Positions 8,053 through 19,164 of a stretch of DNA of 39,699 nt are shown one piece after another. The stretch covers positions 1-39,699 of the forward strand of contig NZ_QEIO01000050.1 in the NCBI RefSeq assembly GCF_003336425.1, written 5' to 3'. This stretch comes from Marinitenerispora sediminis (GTDB lineage: Bacteria; Actinomycetota; Actinomycetes; Streptosporangiales; Streptosporangiaceae). Both the position numbers and the translations under genes were made by a program. How positions within the stretch are numbered: position 1 is the first letter of the stretch; each line of letters begins with the position of its first letter. The notes under the pieces are model-generated. The model searched no databases. It was not told where the DNA came from and saw nothing but the letters and a program-made list of their open reading frames with translations.

Positions 8053-10535
8053 CCGTCACCACGAACACCGCCTCGGGCGGCACGCCGGCCGTGCCGCCGG
8101 AGGACCTGGTCACCGTCACCATCGACGGCTTCCAGGTGCGGGTCCCCAAGGGGACGCTGATCATCCGGGCCGCCGAGCTGCTCGGCATCCAGATCCCGAG
8201 GTTCTGCGACCACCCGCTGCTCGACCCGGTCGGCGCCTGCCGGCAGTGCCTGGTCGAGGTCCCCGACATGGGTAACGGGCGCGGCATGCCCAAGCCGCAG
8301 GCCTCCTGCACCACCACCGTCATGGAGGGCATGGTGGTGCGCACCCAGCTCACCTCCCCGGTGGCGGAGAAGGCGCAGCGCGGGATCATGGAGTTCCTGC
8401 TGATCAACCACCCGCTGGACTGCCCGGTCTGCGACAAGGGCGGCGAGTGCCCGCTGCAGAACCAGGCCATGTCCACCGGGCAGGGCGAGACCAGGTTCAC
8501 CGAGGCCAAGCGGACCTTCCCCAAGCCGATCGCGCTGTCCACCCAGGTACTGCTGGACCGCGAGCGCTGCATCCAGTGCGCCCGCTGCACCCGGTTCTCG
8601 GCGCAGATCGCCGGCGACCCGTTCATCGAGCTGCTGGAGCGCGGTGCGCAGGAGCAGGTCGGCATCGCCGAGGGGCAGCCGTTCCAGTCCTACTTCTCCG
8701 GCAACACGGTGCAGATCTGCCCGGTCGGCGCGCTCACCGGCGCGGCCTACCGGTTCCGCTCCCGCCCCTTCGACCTCGTCTCCACGGCCGGGGTGTGTGA
8801 GCACTGCGCCTCCGGTTGCGCGCAGCGCACCGACCACCGGCGCGGGAAGGTGACGCGCCGGCTCGCCGGCGACGACCCGCAGGTCAACGAGGAGTGGAAC
8901 TGCGACAAGGGCCGGTGGGCCTTCACCTACGCCACGCAGCCCGACCGGCTGCGCCGGCCCCTGGTCCGCGACGAGGAGAGCCGCGCGCTGGAGACCGCGT
9001 CCTGGCCCGAGGCGGTCTCCACGGCCGCCGCCGGGCTCGCGCGGGCCCGCGGCCGGGTCGGCGTCCTGGTCGGCGGGCGGCTGACCCTGGAGGACGCCTA
9101 CGCCTACGCCAAGTTCGCGCGGACCGCGCTGCACACCAACGATGTCGACATGCGGGCCCGCGGGCACTCCGCGGAGGAGGCCGAGTTCCTCGCCGCCCGG
9201 GTCGCCGGCACCGGTCTGAGCGTCCGCTACGAGGACCTGGAGCAGGCCCCGGCGGTGCTGCTGGCCGGCTTCGAGCCCGAGGAGGAGTCCCCCGTGGTCT
9301 TCCTCCGGCTGCGCAAGGCCGTCCGGAAGCGGGGGCTGCGGGTCTTCTCGCTCTCGCCGTTCGTCAGCCGCGGGCTGGCGAAGGTGCGCGGAACCCTGCT
9401 CCCGACCGCGCCGGGCGCGGAGGCCCGGGCCCTGAACCGGCTGGACGAGTCCGCCCCCGAGGTCCTGGAGGCGCTGCGCGAGCCGGGCGCGGTCATCCTC
9501 GCCGGCGAGCGGCTGGGCGAGATTCCCGGGGCGCTCTCCGCGGTGGCGCGGCTCGCCGACCGCACCGGCGCCCAGCTCGCCTGGATCCCGCGCCGGGCGG
9601 GCGAGCGCGGCGCGGTCGAGGCCGGGGCGCTGCCCAACCTGCTGCCCGGCGGCCGGCCGGTCTCCGACGCGACCGCGCGGGCCGAGGTCGCCCGGCTCTG
9701 GACCGCCGGCGAGCTGCCGGCCGCCGAGGGCCGCGACACCGCTGGCATCCTGGCCGCGGCGGCGGCCGGCGAACTCGGCGCGCTGGTCATCGCCGGGGTG
9801 GACCTCGACGACCTCCCCGACCCGCGCGCCGCGCGCGCGGCGCTGGCCCGGGTGCCCTTCGTGGTCAGCCTCGAACTGCGGGCCAGCAACGTCACCGACC
9901 GCGCCGACGTGGTCTTCCCGGTCGCGGCCGTGGCCGAGAAGTCCGGCACGTTCCTCGACTGGGAGGGGCGGGAGCGGCCGTTCGACGACGCGCTGAAGGT
10001 CCCCGGTTCGCTGTCCGACCTGCGGGTCCTCGGCGCGATCGCCGACGCCATGGACGTGCACCTCGGCCTGCCCGACGCCGCGGCCGCCCGCCGCGAGCTG
10101 GCCGGCCTGGGCGCCTGGGCCGGCGAGCGGGTCCCCGACCCGCTGGTCCGCCCCGCCGCGGAGGCCGCGCCCGAACGCGGCCAGGCGGTGCTCGCCACGT
10201 GGAGCCGGCTGCTCGGGCGCGGCCGCATGCAGGACGGCGAACCGCACCTGGCAGGGACGGCGCGTCCCACCGTCGCGCTGTTGTCCGCCGGGACCGCCGC
10301 CGAGATCGGGCTGGCCGACGGCGGGCGGCTGCGGGTCGCCGGCCCGCACGGCTCGGTCAGCGTGCCGGCCGTGGTCACCGAGATGCCGGACCGGGTGGTC
10401 TGGCTGCCCGCCGACGCCCGCGACTGCGCGGTGCGCGCCGACCTGGGAGCCGGCGCCGGGGAGCTGGTGACGCTGGCCGTCGACGAGAGTTCCGGCGCGA
10501 CCGCGCCGGCGACGAGTGCGGGGAGCGAACGATGA
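8049..10535 (+). CDS. nuoG: NADH-quinone oxidoreductase subunit G
   Basis: The 828-aa iron-sulfur subunit carries electrons from NuoF toward the connecting arm. The N-terminal [2Fe-2S] domain shows [16 protein letters not shown] and ASCTT. The His/Cys-ligated cluster motif is [20 protein letters not shown]. The next cluster is [10 protein letters not shown] with CPVGALTG. A further CEHCASGC with a later Cys in [10 protein letters not shown] corresponds to the extra cluster N7 site found in only some NuoG. The C-terminal 500 residues are the molybdopterin-oxidoreductase-like fold, which has lost its cofactor. GTG 8049 overlaps the nuoF stop. Confidence 0.95.
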   Translation: MTVTTNTASGGTPAVPPEDLVTVTIDGFQVRVPKGTLIIRAAELLGIQIPRFCDHPLLDPVGACRQCLVEVPDMGNGRGMPKPQASCTTTVMEGMVVRTQLTSPVAEKAQRGIMEFLLINHPLDCPVCDKGGECPLQNQAMSTGQGETRFTEAKRTFPKPIALSTQVLLDRERCIQCARCTRFSAQIAGDPFIELLERGAQEQVGIAEGQPFQSYFSGNTVQICPVGALTGAAYRFRSRPFDLVSTAGVCEHCASGCAQRTDHRRGKVTRRLAGDDPQVNEEWNCDKGRWAFTYATQPDRLRRPLVRDEESRALETASWPEAVSTAAAGLARARGRVGVLVGGRLTLEDAYAYAKFARTALHTNDVDMRARGHSAEEAEFLAARVAGTGLSVRYEDLEQAPAVLLAGFEPEEESPVVFLRLRKAVRKRGLRVFSLSPFVSRGLAKVRGTLLPTAPGAEARALNRLDESAPEVLEALREPGAVILAGERLGEIPGALSAVARLADRTGAQLAWIPRRAGERGAVEAGALPNLLPGGRPVSDATARAEVARLWTAGELPAAEGRDTAGILAAAAAGELGALVIAGVDLDDLPDPRAARAALARVPFVVSLELRASNVTDRADVVFPVAAVAEKSGTFLDWEGRERPFDDALKVPGSLSDLRVLGAIADAMDVHLGLPDAAAARRELAGLGAWAGERVPDPLVRPAAEAAPERGQAVLATWSRLLGRGRMQDGEPHLAGTARPTVALLSAGTAAEIGLADGGRLRVAGPHGSVSVPAVVTEMPDRVVWLPADARDCAVRADLGAGAGELVTLAVDESSGATAPATSAGSER

Positions 10536-11914
10536 CGCCCGACACGCTCGACGCGCGGGCCGGCCACGCCCTCGCGGCCGCGGCCGAGCCCGGATTCGCC
10601 GCGTTCGGCACCGACCCGTGGTGGATCACGCTGATCAAGGCCCTCGTGATCTTCGTCTTCCTCATGGTCTGCGTGATCCTCATGATCATGGCGGACCGCA
10701 AGGTCATGGGGCGGATGCAGCAGCGGCACGGCCCCAACCGGTTCGGCCCCTGGGGGCTGCTCCAGTCGCTCGCCGACGGGGTGAAGCTGTCCCTCAAGGA
10801 GGACCTGATCCCCCGCAAGGTGGACCGGGTCGTCTACATCGCCGCGCCGATGATCTCCGCGATCCCGGCGTTCATGGCGTTCTCCGTGATCCCGGTCGGG
10901 CCCGAGGTGACGATGTTCGGCGTCCAGACGCCGCTGCAGCTCACCGACCTGCCCATCGCGGTGCTGCTCGTCCTGGCCACCGCCTCCATCGGCGTCTACG
11001 GCATCGTGCTCGCGGGCTGGGCCTCGCAGTCGCCCTACCCGCTGCTCGGCGGGCTCCGGGCGTCGGCGCAGGTCATCAGCTACGAGATCGCCATGGGCCT
11101 GTCGTTCGTGGCGGTGTTCATCTACGCGGGCACGCTCAGCACCTCCGAGATCGTCGACGCGCAGCGGCCGATCTGGTTCGCGGTGGTGCTGTTCCCGTCG
11201 TTCGTGATCTACCTCATCACCATGGTGGGCGAGACCAACCGGCTGCCGTTCGACCTCGCCGAGGGCGAGGGCGAGCTGGTCGGCGGGTTCATGACCGAGT
11301 ACTCCTCGATGAAGTTCCTGCTGTTCTTCCTCGCCGAGTACGTGAACATGGTGACCGTCGCGGCGCTCTCGGTGACGCTGTTCCTCGGCGGCTACCTGGC
11401 ACCGCCGCCCATCACCACGTTCTGGGCCGGCGCCAACGAGGGCTGGTGGCCGGTGCTGTGGTGGCTGCTGAAGTTCCTCGCGGTCATGTTCCTGTTCATC
11501 TGGCTGCGCGGGTCGCTGCCCCGGGTCCGCTACGACCAGCTGATGCAGCTCGGCTGGAAGCTCCTCATCCCGGTCCAGCTGGTGTGGATCACCGCCGTCG
11601 CCGTCATCCGGGTGATGCGCAACGAGGGCGCCCCGCCCGTGGCGCTGGGCGCCGTCATCCTCGGCTTCTTCGTGGTGACCCTGGCGGCGCTGGCCGCCTG
11701 GAGCCGCGCCGCGGACCGGCGGCGCGCGGCCGAGGACGCCGAGCACGCCGAGCGGATACGCGCGCTGCGCGAGGACCCCATGCACGGGGGGTTCCCCGTG
11801 CCGCCCATGGACGCGCCGCACTACGGCAGCAGCGTCCCGGCCGAGGAGCTGCGCTCCGCGCGGCCGGCCCCGACGCCCCCGACCGACAAGCGTGAGGAGG
11901 TTACCGGTGCTTGA
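10532..11914 (+). CDS. nuoH: NADH-quinone oxidoreductase subunit H
   Basis: The 460-aa membrane subunit joins the two arms and shapes the quinone channel. The family motifs [51 protein letters not shown] and the late [14 protein letters not shown] are present, with eight or so hydrophobic helices between residues 30 and 395. The last 65 residues are a hydrophilic tail ([15 protein letters not shown] to [13 protein letters not shown]) absent from E. coli NuoH but usual in actinobacteria. The gene overlaps the nuoG stop by 4 nt. Confidence 0.96.
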   Translation: MTPDTLDARAGHALAAAAEPGFAAFGTDPWWITLIKALVIFVFLMVCVILMIMADRKVMGRMQQRHGPNRFGPWGLLQSLADGVKLSLKEDLIPRKVDRVVYIAAPMISAIPAFMAFSVIPVGPEVTMFGVQTPLQLTDLPIAVLLVLATASIGVYGIVLAGWASQSPYPLLGGLRASAQVISYEIAMGLSFVAVFIYAGTLSTSEIVDAQRPIWFAVVLFPSFVIYLITMVGETNRLPFDLAEGEGELVGGFMTEYSSMKFLLFFLAEYVNMVTVAALSVTLFLGGYLAPPPITTFWAGANEGWWPVLWWLLKFLAVMFLFIWLRGSLPRVRYDQLMQLGWKLLIPVQLVWITAVAVIRVMRNEGAPPVALGAVILGFFVVTLAALAAWSRAADRRRAAEDAEHAERIRALREDPMHGGFPVPPMDAPHYGSSVPAEELRSARPAPTPPTDKREEVTGA

Positions 11915-12476
11915 CTGGCTCAACCCCGTGAAGGGGTTCGGTGTCACCTTCCACACCATGTTCAAGAAGGTCGACACCGTCGAGTACCCCGAGGTGAAGG
12001 CGCCCACGATGCCGCGCTTCCACGGGCGGCACCAGCTCAACCGCTGGCCGGACGGCCTGGAGAAGTGCATCGGCTGCGAGCTGTGCGCGTGGGCGTGCCC
12101 GGCCGACGCCATCTACGTGGAGGGCGGCGACAACACCGAGGACGAGCGGTTCTCGCCCGGTGAGCGCTACGGCCGGGTGTACCAGATCAACTACCTGCGG
12201 TGCATCCTGTGCGGGCTGTGCATCGAGGCATGCCCCACCCGTGCGCTGACCATGACCAACGAGTACGAGTTGGCCGACGACAGCCGCGAGAGCCTCATCT
12301 GGACCAAGGAGCAGCTGCTCGCCCCGCTGCAGGAGGGGATGGAGGCGCCGCCGCACCCCATGCGGCTCGGCGAGTCGGAGGAGGAGTACTACCGGATGGG
12401 CCGCGCCACCGGCACCCCGAGCGGCGGGGCCGGTGAGTCCACCGGGACCGAACGGAACAGCGAGGCCGTCCGATGA
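11907..12476 (+). CDS. nuoI: NADH-quinone oxidoreductase subunit I
   Basis: The 189-aa ferredoxin-like subunit holds clusters N6a and N6b. Two 4Fe-4S motifs are present: [12 protein letters not shown] (Cys54, 57, 60, 64) and [12 protein letters not shown] (Cys99, 102, 105, 109). GTG 11907 was chosen because GAGGAGG at 11894-11900 sits 6 nt upstream; the in-frame GTG at 11892 would include the ribosome site. The start lies inside the last codons of nuoH. The C-terminal 40 residues are polar and Gly/Ser-rich. Confidence 0.96.
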   Translation: MLDWLNPVKGFGVTFHTMFKKVDTVEYPEVKAPTMPRFHGRHQLNRWPDGLEKCIGCELCAWACPADAIYVEGGDNTEDERFSPGERYGRVYQINYLRCILCGLCIEACPTRALTMTNEYELADDSRESLIWTKEQLLAPLQEGMEAPPHPMRLGESEEEYYRMGRATGTPSGGAGESTGTERNSEAVR

Positions 12477-13420
12477 CCGCCGCCGCGGCACAGGCCACCG
12501 CCCTCGCCGCTCCCGTCTCGGGCGCCGAGAGCGCGGCCTTCTGGATCATCGGCACCATCGTGGTGCTCGCCGCCATGGGCGTGGTGTGCAGCCGCAAGCC
12601 CGTCTACTCGGCGCTGATGATGGCCGTGGTGATGATCGGGCTGGCCGCGTTCTACGGCATCAACCAGGCGCCGTTCCTGATGGTCGTGCAGATCGTCGTC
12701 TACACCGGCGCGGTGCTGATGCTCTTCCTGTTCGTGCTGATGCTCGTGGGTGTCAGTTCGGCGGACTCCCTGGTGGAGACGATCCGCGGGCAGCGGGTGC
12801 TCACCGCCGTCATCGCGGTGTGCTTCCTGGGGGCGCTGGGCCTTGGCCTGACCCGGATCGCGGTCGCGGAGCCGGCCGGCCTCGCCGCGGGAACCGCGGC
12901 GGCGGGCGGCAACGTGCCGTGGATCGCGGGCGAGATCATCTACCGCTACGTGATCGCCTTCGAGGCCACCGGCGCGCTGCTGGTCACCGCGGTCCTGGGC
13001 GGACTGGTCCTGGCGCACTCCGAGCGGCTGAAGCGGCGGCGCACCCAGAAGGACCTGTCCCAGGAGCGGGTCCGCGGCGACCACGTCGCCCCGCTGCCCG
13101 CCCCCGGCACCTACGCGCGGCACAACGCCATCGACATGCCCGCGCTGCTGCCCGACGGGTCGGTCGCGGAGCTCTCGCTGAATCCGGTGCTCACCGCGCG
13201 GGACCCCCGCTACCAGTCGCGGGTACCCGACGACGTGCGGCTGGGCGCTGCGCCCGAGCCGGGCGGCGCCTCGGACTCGGCGACCTCGAAGGAGGGCCAC
13301 GCCCTGCGGGAGGGCCCGAACGGCGACGGCGACTCCGGCGCCGCGGTGGCCGACGGCACCGACGGCGACGGCGGCGGCACGGCAGGCGGACAGGGAGCGG
13401 GGCGCTCGTGGACCCGATGA
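12473..13420 (+). CDS. nuoJ: NADH-quinone oxidoreductase subunit J
   Basis: The 315-aa membrane subunit is part of the proton-pumping arm. Five hydrophobic helices occupy about residues 20-185, including [44 protein letters not shown] and the late [20 protein letters not shown]. The family's YTGAV segment, with its unwound helix, is present. After the last helix there is a tail of about 130 residues, charged and low in complexity, ending in Gly/Asp-rich sequence; E. coli NuoJ has no such tail. The ATG overlaps the nuoI stop. Confidence 0.95.
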   Translation: MTAAAAQATALAAPVSGAESAAFWIIGTIVVLAAMGVVCSRKPVYSALMMAVVMIGLAAFYGINQAPFLMVVQIVVYTGAVLMLFLFVLMLVGVSSADSLVETIRGQRVLTAVIAVCFLGALGLGLTRIAVAEPAGLAAGTAAAGGNVPWIAGEIIYRYVIAFEATGALLVTAVLGGLVLAHSERLKRRRTQKDLSQERVRGDHVAPLPAPGTYARHNAIDMPALLPDGSVAELSLNPVLTARDPRYQSRVPDDVRLGAAPEPGGASDSATSKEGHALREGPNGDGDSGAAVADGTDGDGGGTAGGQGAGRSWTR

Positions 13421-13707
13421 ACTACATCGTGCTGGCGGCGATCGTCTTCACGATCGGCGCGGTCGGCGTCCTGGTGCGGCGCAACGCGATCATCGTCTTC
13501 ATGTGCGTGGAGCTGATGCTCAACGCCTGCAACCTGGCGTTCGTCAGCTTCGCGCGCATGCACGGCAACATCGAGGGCCAGGTCATCGCGTTCTTCGTGA
13601 TGGTCGTGGCGGCGGCCGAGGTCGTCGTGGGCCTGGCGATCATCATGCAGGTCTTCCGGACACGCAGGTCCGCGTCGGTCGACGACGCCAACCTGCTCAG
13701 GCACTAG
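13408..13707 (+). CDS. nuoK: NADH-quinone oxidoreductase subunit K
   Basis: The 99-aa membrane subunit, an MrpC homologue, has three helices. The conserved glutamates of proton transfer are visible in [15 protein letters not shown] and [17 protein letters not shown] 13408 (VDPMNYIVL) gives the family's usual 99 residues and the usual M/V-xPxNY opening. ATG 13417 would give 96 residues and overlap the nuoJ stop exactly by ATGA, so it is an alternative. Confidence 0.95.
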   Translation: MDPMNYIVLAAIVFTIGAVGVLVRRNAIIVFMCVELMLNACNLAFVSFARMHGNIEGQVIAFFVMVVAAAEVVVGLAIIMQVFRTRRSASVDDANLLRH

Positions 13708-13722
13708 AGGGGCGGGCCGGAC

Positions 13723-15669
13723 GTGCTGTCATACCTTGCCGCGGAGCCGCACGCGGTCACCGCGGCGGCCGACGGGGTGGTCCACTCCACCGCCTGGCTC
13801 ATGATCGCGTATCCGCTCGCCGGCGCCGCGGTCCTGCTGCTCGGCGGCCGGCGCACGAACGCCTGGGGGCACTGGCTGGCGGTCGCGATGTCGCTGGCCG
13901 CCTTCGTGTGGGCGGCGCTCTCGCTGGTCCAGCTGCTCGGGCTGGACCCGGCCGAGCGCAGCCGCTCGGTGCACGTGTACGAGTGGCTGACCGCGGGCTC
14001 GCTCACCATCGACATCAACCTGCTGATCGACCCGCTGTCGATCACGTTCGCGCTGCTGATCACCGGCGTCGGGTCGCTGATCCACATCTACTCGGTCGGC
14101 TACATGGCCGAGGACCCGGGCCGGCGGAGGTTCTTCGGCTACCTCAACCTGTTCGTGGCGGCCATGCTGGTGCTGGTGCTGGCCGACAACTTCGTGCTGC
14201 TCTTCCTCGGCTGGGAGGGCGTCGGCCTGGCGTCCTACCTGCTCATCGGGTTCTGGCAGCACAAGCCGTCGGCGGCGGTGGCGGCCAAGAAGGCGTTCCT
14301 CATCAACCGGGTGGGCGACATGGGCCTGCTCATCGCGATCATGCTGATGTTCGGCACCTTCGGCACCCTCGCCTACGCCCCGGTGTTCGCCTCGGCCGAC
14401 GCCGCCGGGAGCGCGGTGACGACGGTGATCGGGCTGCTGCTCCTGCTCGGCGCGTGCGGGAAGTCCGCCCAGCTGCCGCTGCAGGCGTGGCTGCTGGACG
14501 CCATGGAGGGCCCGACCCCGGTCTCGGCGCTGATCCACGCGGCCACCATGGTGACCGCCGGCGTGTACCTCATCGTGCGCTCGGGCCCGATCTTCGAGGC
14601 GGCGCCGACCGCGCAGCTCGTGGTGACCATCGTCGGGGCGGCCACGCTGCTCGCCGGTGCGGTCATCGGCTGCGCGAAGGACGACATCAAGAAGGCCCTG
14701 GCCGGCTCCACGATGAGCCAGATCGGCTACATGACGCTGGCCGCCGGTCTCGGCCCGATCGGCTACGCGGCCGCCATCGCGCACCTCGTCACGCACGGCT
14801 TCTTCAAGGCGGGGCTGTTCCTCGGCGCCGGTTCGGTCATGCACGGCATGAACGACGAGGTGGACATGCGCCGCTACGGCGGGCTGCGCACCGCCATGCC
14901 GGTCACCTTCGCCACCTTCGGCATCGGCTACCTCGCCATCATCGGGTTCCCGTTCCTGTCGGGGTGGTGGACCAAGGAGGGCATCATCGAGGCCGCGTTC
15001 GCCTCGGGCGGGGTGACCGGCCAGGTCCTCGGCTGGGCCGCGCTGCTCGGCGCCGGGCTCACGGCGTTCTACATGTCGCGCGTGATGTTCATGACGTTCT
15101 TCGGCGAGCGGCGCTGGGCGGCCGACGCCCACCCGCACGAGTCGCCGCGCTCCATGACGCTGCCCATGGTGGTGCTCGCGGTGGGGTCGGTCGCGCTCGG
15201 CGCGGTGCTGGTGTACGGCTACCGCTTCGCCCTGTTCCTGGAGCCGGCGGTGGGTGCCGCGGAGCACCACGAGTTCAGCCTCGCCACCCTGCTGACGAGC
15301 TGGACCAGCCTCACCGCGCTCGCCTTCATGGTGGCCGGCGTCGCGTTCGCCTGGGTGCGCTACGCCCGGGCGCCGGTGCCGCGCACGGCGCCGCGCGGCA
15401 GCTTCGTCACGGTGGCGGCCCGCAACGAGCTGTACGGCAACACCCTCAACGAGGAGCTGTTCATGCGGCCCGGCCAGGCGCTCACCGCCGCGGCGGTGAG
15501 CTTCGACGAGAAGGTGGTCGACGGCGTGGTCGACGGTGTGGCACGCGGCGTCCGGGACAGCTCCGAGGGGCTGCGCCGGATGCAGACCGGCTTCGCGCGC
15601 AGCTACGCGCTGTCGATGCTCTTCGGCGCGGCGGTCGTGGTCGCCCTGCTGGGGGTGAACCTTGTCTAG
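13723..15669 (+). CDS. nuoL: NADH-quinone oxidoreductase subunit L
   Basis: The 648-aa antiporter-like subunit at the distal end of the membrane arm shows the Mrp/NuoL core. [20 protein letters not shown] is followed by [18 protein letters not shown], with the functional Glu, and by [39 protein letters not shown] and [21 protein letters not shown] complete the conserved block. The C-terminal region after residue 540 carries the lateral helix and last anchor. GTG start with GAGGGG upstream. Length is normal. Confidence 0.96.
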   Translation: MLSYLAAEPHAVTAAADGVVHSTAWLMIAYPLAGAAVLLLGGRRTNAWGHWLAVAMSLAAFVWAALSLVQLLGLDPAERSRSVHVYEWLTAGSLTIDINLLIDPLSITFALLITGVGSLIHIYSVGYMAEDPGRRRFFGYLNLFVAAMLVLVLADNFVLLFLGWEGVGLASYLLIGFWQHKPSAAVAAKKAFLINRVGDMGLLIAIMLMFGTFGTLAYAPVFASADAAGSAVTTVIGLLLLLGACGKSAQLPLQAWLLDAMEGPTPVSALIHAATMVTAGVYLIVRSGPIFEAAPTAQLVVTIVGAATLLAGAVIGCAKDDIKKALAGSTMSQIGYMTLAAGLGPIGYAAAIAHLVTHGFFKAGLFLGAGSVMHGMNDEVDMRRYGGLRTAMPVTFATFGIGYLAIIGFPFLSGWWTKEGIIEAAFASGGVTGQVLGWAALLGAGLTAFYMSRVMFMTFFGERRWAADAHPHESPRSMTLPMVVLAVGSVALGAVLVYGYRFALFLEPAVGAAEHHEFSLATLLTSWTSLTALAFMVAGVAFAWVRYARAPVPRTAPRGSFVTVAARNELYGNTLNEELFMRPGQALTAAAVSFDEKVVDGVVDGVARGVRDSSEGLRRMQTGFARSYALSMLFGAAVVVALLGVNLV

Positions 15670-15754
15670 ACGGTCGGCCGGCGGTCCAGACCGCGGTCCC
15701 AGCGGCCTCTCCGGCCCGCGCGGTGAAGTCCCCATCCAGCACGTGAGGTCCTGA

Positions 15755-17365
15755 ATGTCCATCCCCTGGCTGACACTCGCCATCGCGCTGCCGGCGCTGG
15801 GCGCGCTGGTGGTCGCGCTGCTGCCCCGCGAGCGGGCCGAGCTGGGCCGGCGGCTGACGCTGGGCGTCACGCTGGCCACGCTGCTGCTCGTCGTCGCGAT
15901 GGCGTTCAACTTCGACCCCTCGGGTCCGCGGTTCCAGTTCGAGGAGGTCATCCCCTGGATCCCGCGGTTCGGCGTGTACTACGCGGTCGGCGTGGACGGC
16001 ATCGCGCTGCTGCTGATCGTGCTCTCGGCGCTGCTGGTCCCGCTCGTCGTGCTGGCCGCCTGGCGGGAGCGCGACGACAACGGCGGCACACCGGGCGCCG
16101 CCGGCTCCGCCGACGCGGAGCGGGCCGGCTCGGGCAACGGCTACTTCGCGCTGATCCTGCTGCTCGAAGCCATGATGATCGGCGTCTTCGCCGCCATGGA
16201 CGTCTTCCTGTTCTACGTCCTGTTCGAGGCGATGCTGATCCCGGTCTACTTCATGATCGGCCGCTACGGCCGGGGCGCCGAGCGGCGGCGCGCCGCCGTG
16301 AAGTTCCTGCTGTACAGCCTCTTCGGCGGGCTGCTCATGCTCGTCGCGGTCATCGGCGTCTACGCGCTGAGCGCCCGCTCCGGCGCCGGCACCTTCCTGT
16401 GGGCCGACCTGGTGGGCGCCGACGGCGCGCTCGCGGGCCTCGACCCCGCGACCGCGCGCTGGCTGTTCCTCGGGTTCTTCATCGCGTTCGCGATCAAGGC
16501 GCCCATGTGGCCGGTGCACACCTGGCTGCCCGGTGCGGCCGGCTCGTCGCGGCCCGGTACCGCGGTACTGCTCGTGGGCGTGCTGGACAAGGTCGGCACC
16601 TACGGCATGCTGCGCTACTGCCTGGAGCTGTTCCCCGAGGCCGCGCGGTGGTTCGTCTGGCCGGTCGTGGTGCTCAGCCTGGTCAGCATCGTCTACGGCG
16701 CGGTCCTGGCCATCGGGCAGAGCGACATGATGCGGCTGATCGCCTACACGTCGGTGTCGCACTTCGGGTTCATCACCCTGGGCATCTTCGCGATGACGAC
16801 CCAGGGGCAGTCCGGCGCGGCGCTGTACATGATCAACCACGGGTTCTCCACCGGGGCGCTGTTCCTGGTGGCGGGCTTCCTGATCGCCCGGCACGGCACC
16901 GGGGCGATCGCCGACTACCAGGGCGTGCAGAAGGCGGCCCCCCTGCTCGCCGGGACCTTCCTGGTGGCCGGGCTCTCCAGCCTCGCGCTGCCCGGCCTGT
17001 CGCCGTTCGTCAGCGAGTTCCTGGTGTTCGTCGGGACGTTCGCCTTCCACCCGGTGCCGGCGGTCATCGCCAGCGTCGGCGTGGTGCTGGCGGCGCTCTA
17101 CATCCTGTGGATGTACCAGCGCACCATGACCGGGCCGCTGCCGCCGGCGCTGTCCCGGCTGCGGGACCTGTCCGGACGCGAGCTGTGGGCGGTCGGCCCG
17201 CTGATCGCGGTCATCATCGCCTTCGGGGTCTACCCCAAGCCCATGCTGGACGTCATCAACCCGGCGGTCGAGCAGACCATGCAGCAGGTCGGGGTCTCCG
17301 ACCCCGCTCCGGCGCTCGGACACGTCGACCAGGCCGCCAACGGCGGGGAAGGAGCGAGCGAGTGA
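15755..17365 (+). CDS. nuoM: NADH-quinone oxidoreductase subunit M
   Basis: The 536-aa antiporter-like subunit has the conserved FYAVGVDGIALLLIVLSALL-type segment, FYVLFEAMLIPVYFMIGRYG (functional Glu), AIKAPMWPVHTWLPGA and MRLIAYTSVSHFGFI. A polar insert of about 25 residues (RERDDNGGTPGAAGSADAER) sits in a loop after the third helix. The 85-nt gap from nuoL is one of the larger ones in the operon and has no clear promoter or terminator. The stop overlaps the nuoN GTG by 4 nt. Confidence 0.96.
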   Translation: MSIPWLTLAIALPALGALVVALLPRERAELGRRLTLGVTLATLLLVVAMAFNFDPSGPRFQFEEVIPWIPRFGVYYAVGVDGIALLLIVLSALLVPLVVLAAWRERDDNGGTPGAAGSADAERAGSGNGYFALILLLEAMMIGVFAAMDVFLFYVLFEAMLIPVYFMIGRYGRGAERRRAAVKFLLYSLFGGLLMLVAVIGVYALSARSGAGTFLWADLVGADGALAGLDPATARWLFLGFFIAFAIKAPMWPVHTWLPGAAGSSRPGTAVLLVGVLDKVGTYGMLRYCLELFPEAARWFVWPVVVLSLVSIVYGAVLAIGQSDMMRLIAYTSVSHFGFITLGIFAMTTQGQSGAALYMINHGFSTGALFLVAGFLIARHGTGAIADYQGVQKAAPLLAGTFLVAGLSSLALPGLSPFVSEFLVFVGTFAFHPVPAVIASVGVVLAALYILWMYQRTMTGPLPPALSRLRDLSGRELWAVGPLIAVIIAFGVYPKPMLDVINPAVEQTMQQVGVSDPAPALGHVDQAANGGEGASE

Positions 17366-19026
17366 ACCCGCTGCCCCACACGGCGCTCGCCGCGCCGGTC
17401 ATCACCACGCAGCCGCCGCAGATCGACTACGCGCTGCTCGCGCCGCTGCTGGTCGTCTTCGCGGCCGGCGTCATCGGAGTCCTCGTCGAGGCGTTCGTGC
17501 CCCGGCCGCGGCGCCGGGCGGTCCAGTTCACCCTGGCGGCACTCGCCCTGGTGGCGGCCTTCGTGCTCACCGTCGTGCGGGTGGCGCTGCTGCCCGCCGG
17601 CGGGGCCGGACTCACGGTCGCCTCGGCGAGCATCGCCGTGGACCGGCCGACGCTGTTCTTCCAGGGCACGATCCTGGTCATGGCCATCGCCAGCCTGCTG
17701 CTCATCGCCGAGCACCGCCACGGCGAGAGCGCGTTCGCGGCGCAGGCCGCCACGGTGCCCGGCAGCGAGGAGGAGCGCGCGCACGTACTGGCCGGCTCGC
17801 AGCACACCGAGGTCTACCCGCTGGTGCTCTTCGCGGTGCTGGGCATGCTGATGTTCCCGGCGTCCAACGACTTCCTCACCATGTTCATCGCGCTGGAGGT
17901 CATGAGCCTGCCGCTGTACCTGCTGTGCGGGCTGGCCCGCCGCCGCCGGCTGTTCTCGCAGGAGGCGGCGGTCAAGTACTTCCTGCTCGGCGCGTTCTCC
18001 TCGGCGTTCTTCCTGTTCGGCATCGCGATGGTCTACGGCTACGCCGGGTCGGTCAACTTCGCGGTCATCCACGACACGGTGGCCGCGGGCGGCGCCGGCG
18101 CCCTGCCCGGCGGCGGCCCGCTGCTGCTGCTCGGGATCGCCCTGGTCGGTGTCGGCCTGCTGTTCAAGGTCGGGGCCGTCCCGTTCCACAGCTGGAAGCC
18201 CGACGTCTACCAGGGGGCGCCCACCCCCATCACCGCACTCATGGCCTCGGGCACCCTGGTGGCGGCGTTCGGCGCGCTGCTGCGGGTGTTCTACGTCGCC
18301 TTCGGCGGCTCGGTCGCGGAGTGGCGGCCGATGATGTGGGTCGTGGCGGTGCTCACCATGGTGCTGGCCGCCGTGGTCGCCGTCACCCAGCGCGACATCA
18401 AGCGGCTGCTCGCCTACTCCTCCGTGGTGCACGCCGGGTTCGTCCTCACCGCGGTGGTGGCCGCCAGCGCCGAGGGGCTGGCCGGTGCCATGTTCTACCT
18501 GGCCGCGTACGGGTTCACCACGGTGGGCGCGTTCGCCGTGGTCACCCTGGTCCGGGTGCACGAGGGCGGCGCGGAGTCCGGCGACATCGCGTCGTGGGCG
18601 GGCCTGGGCCGCACCTCGCCGGTGCTCGCCGGGTCGCTCGCGCTCTTCCTGCTCGCCTTCGCCGGCATCCCGCTGACCAGCGGATTCATCGGGAAGTTCG
18701 CGGTGTTCGAGGCCGCCGTGTCGGCCGGCGCCACCCCGCTCGTGGTGGTGGGCGTGCTGAGCAGCGCGGTCACCGCGTTCTTCTACGTCCGGATCATCGT
18801 GCTGATGTTCTTCGCCGAGCCGGCGGAGGCGCGGCCTCGGGTGCTGCGGCCGGGGCGCCTCACCGGCGCCGTGATCGGGGTCGGCGTCGTGGCGACGCTG
18901 GTGCTCGGCGTCTTCCCCGGCCCGGTGCTCGACCGCCTGTCGCCCGCGCCGGGGGCGGGAACGGCCGAGGCGCAGAGCGTTCCGGGCGGGTTCGCGACCA
19001 CCGCCGACCTGTTCGCGAACCGATGA
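17362..19026 (+). CDS. nuoN: NADH-quinone oxidoreductase subunit N
   Basis: The 554-aa antiporter-like subunit shows FLTMFIALEVMSLPLYLLCG (functional Glu), VGAVPFHSWKPDVYQGAPTP and TQRDIKRLLAYSSVVHAGF in family order, with about 14 helices. A polar loop of about 30 residues after TILVMAIASLLLIAEHRHGE is longer than in E. coli. GTG 17362 overlaps the nuoM stop. This is the last nuo gene. It is followed by a promoter-like sequence and a strong dyad rather than by a clear terminator. Confidence 0.96.
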   Translation: MNPLPHTALAAPVITTQPPQIDYALLAPLLVVFAAGVIGVLVEAFVPRPRRRAVQFTLAALALVAAFVLTVVRVALLPAGGAGLTVASASIAVDRPTLFFQGTILVMAIASLLLIAEHRHGESAFAAQAATVPGSEEERAHVLAGSQHTEVYPLVLFAVLGMLMFPASNDFLTMFIALEVMSLPLYLLCGLARRRRLFSQEAAVKYFLLGAFSSAFFLFGIAMVYGYAGSVNFAVIHDTVAAGGAGALPGGGPLLLLGIALVGVGLLFKVGAVPFHSWKPDVYQGAPTPITALMASGTLVAAFGALLRVFYVAFGGSVAEWRPMMWVVAVLTMVLAAVVAVTQRDIKRLLAYSSVVHAGFVLTAVVAASAEGLAGAMFYLAAYGFTTVGAFAVVTLVRVHEGGAESGDIASWAGLGRTSPVLAGSLALFLLAFAGIPLTSGFIGKFAVFEAAVSAGATPLVVVGVLSSAVTAFFYVRIIVLMFFAEPAEARPRVLRPGRLTGAVIGVGVVATLVLGVFPGPVLDRLSPAPGAGTAEAQSVPGGFATTADLFANR

Positions 19027-19050
19027 GGTGGGGCGACCCGGAGAGTGGCT

Positions 19051-19079
19051 TTGGCTGATCAATCCGGGTCCGCTAACTT
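19051..19079 (+). promoter_or_regulatory. Candidate promoter of the polyprenyl synthase gene
   Basis: TTGGCT (19051-19056) and TAACTT (19074-19079) are separated by 17 nt, a fair match to the actinobacterial housekeeping promoter. It would let the synthase be made independently of Rex-controlled nuo. Confidence 0.4.
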
Positions 19080-19106
19080 GGCTAGTCGGATTTGTTCATC
19101 CCGAGA

Positions 19107-19141
19107 GCGCGCGATATGCCCGGTGTGGGGATATCGCGCGC
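19107..19141 (+). promoter_or_regulatory. Strong inverted repeat in the synthase leader
   Basis: GCGCGCGATAT (19107-19117) and ATATCGCGCGC (19131-19141) are perfect 11-nt arms round a 13-nt loop, ending 23 nt before the chosen start. It follows the candidate promoter, so it is either an operator or a 5' leader hairpin. With no T-run it is a weak candidate for the nuo terminator. Confidence 0.5.
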
Positions 19142-19164
19142 CCTGCTGACGTGTGGAGCTTCAG

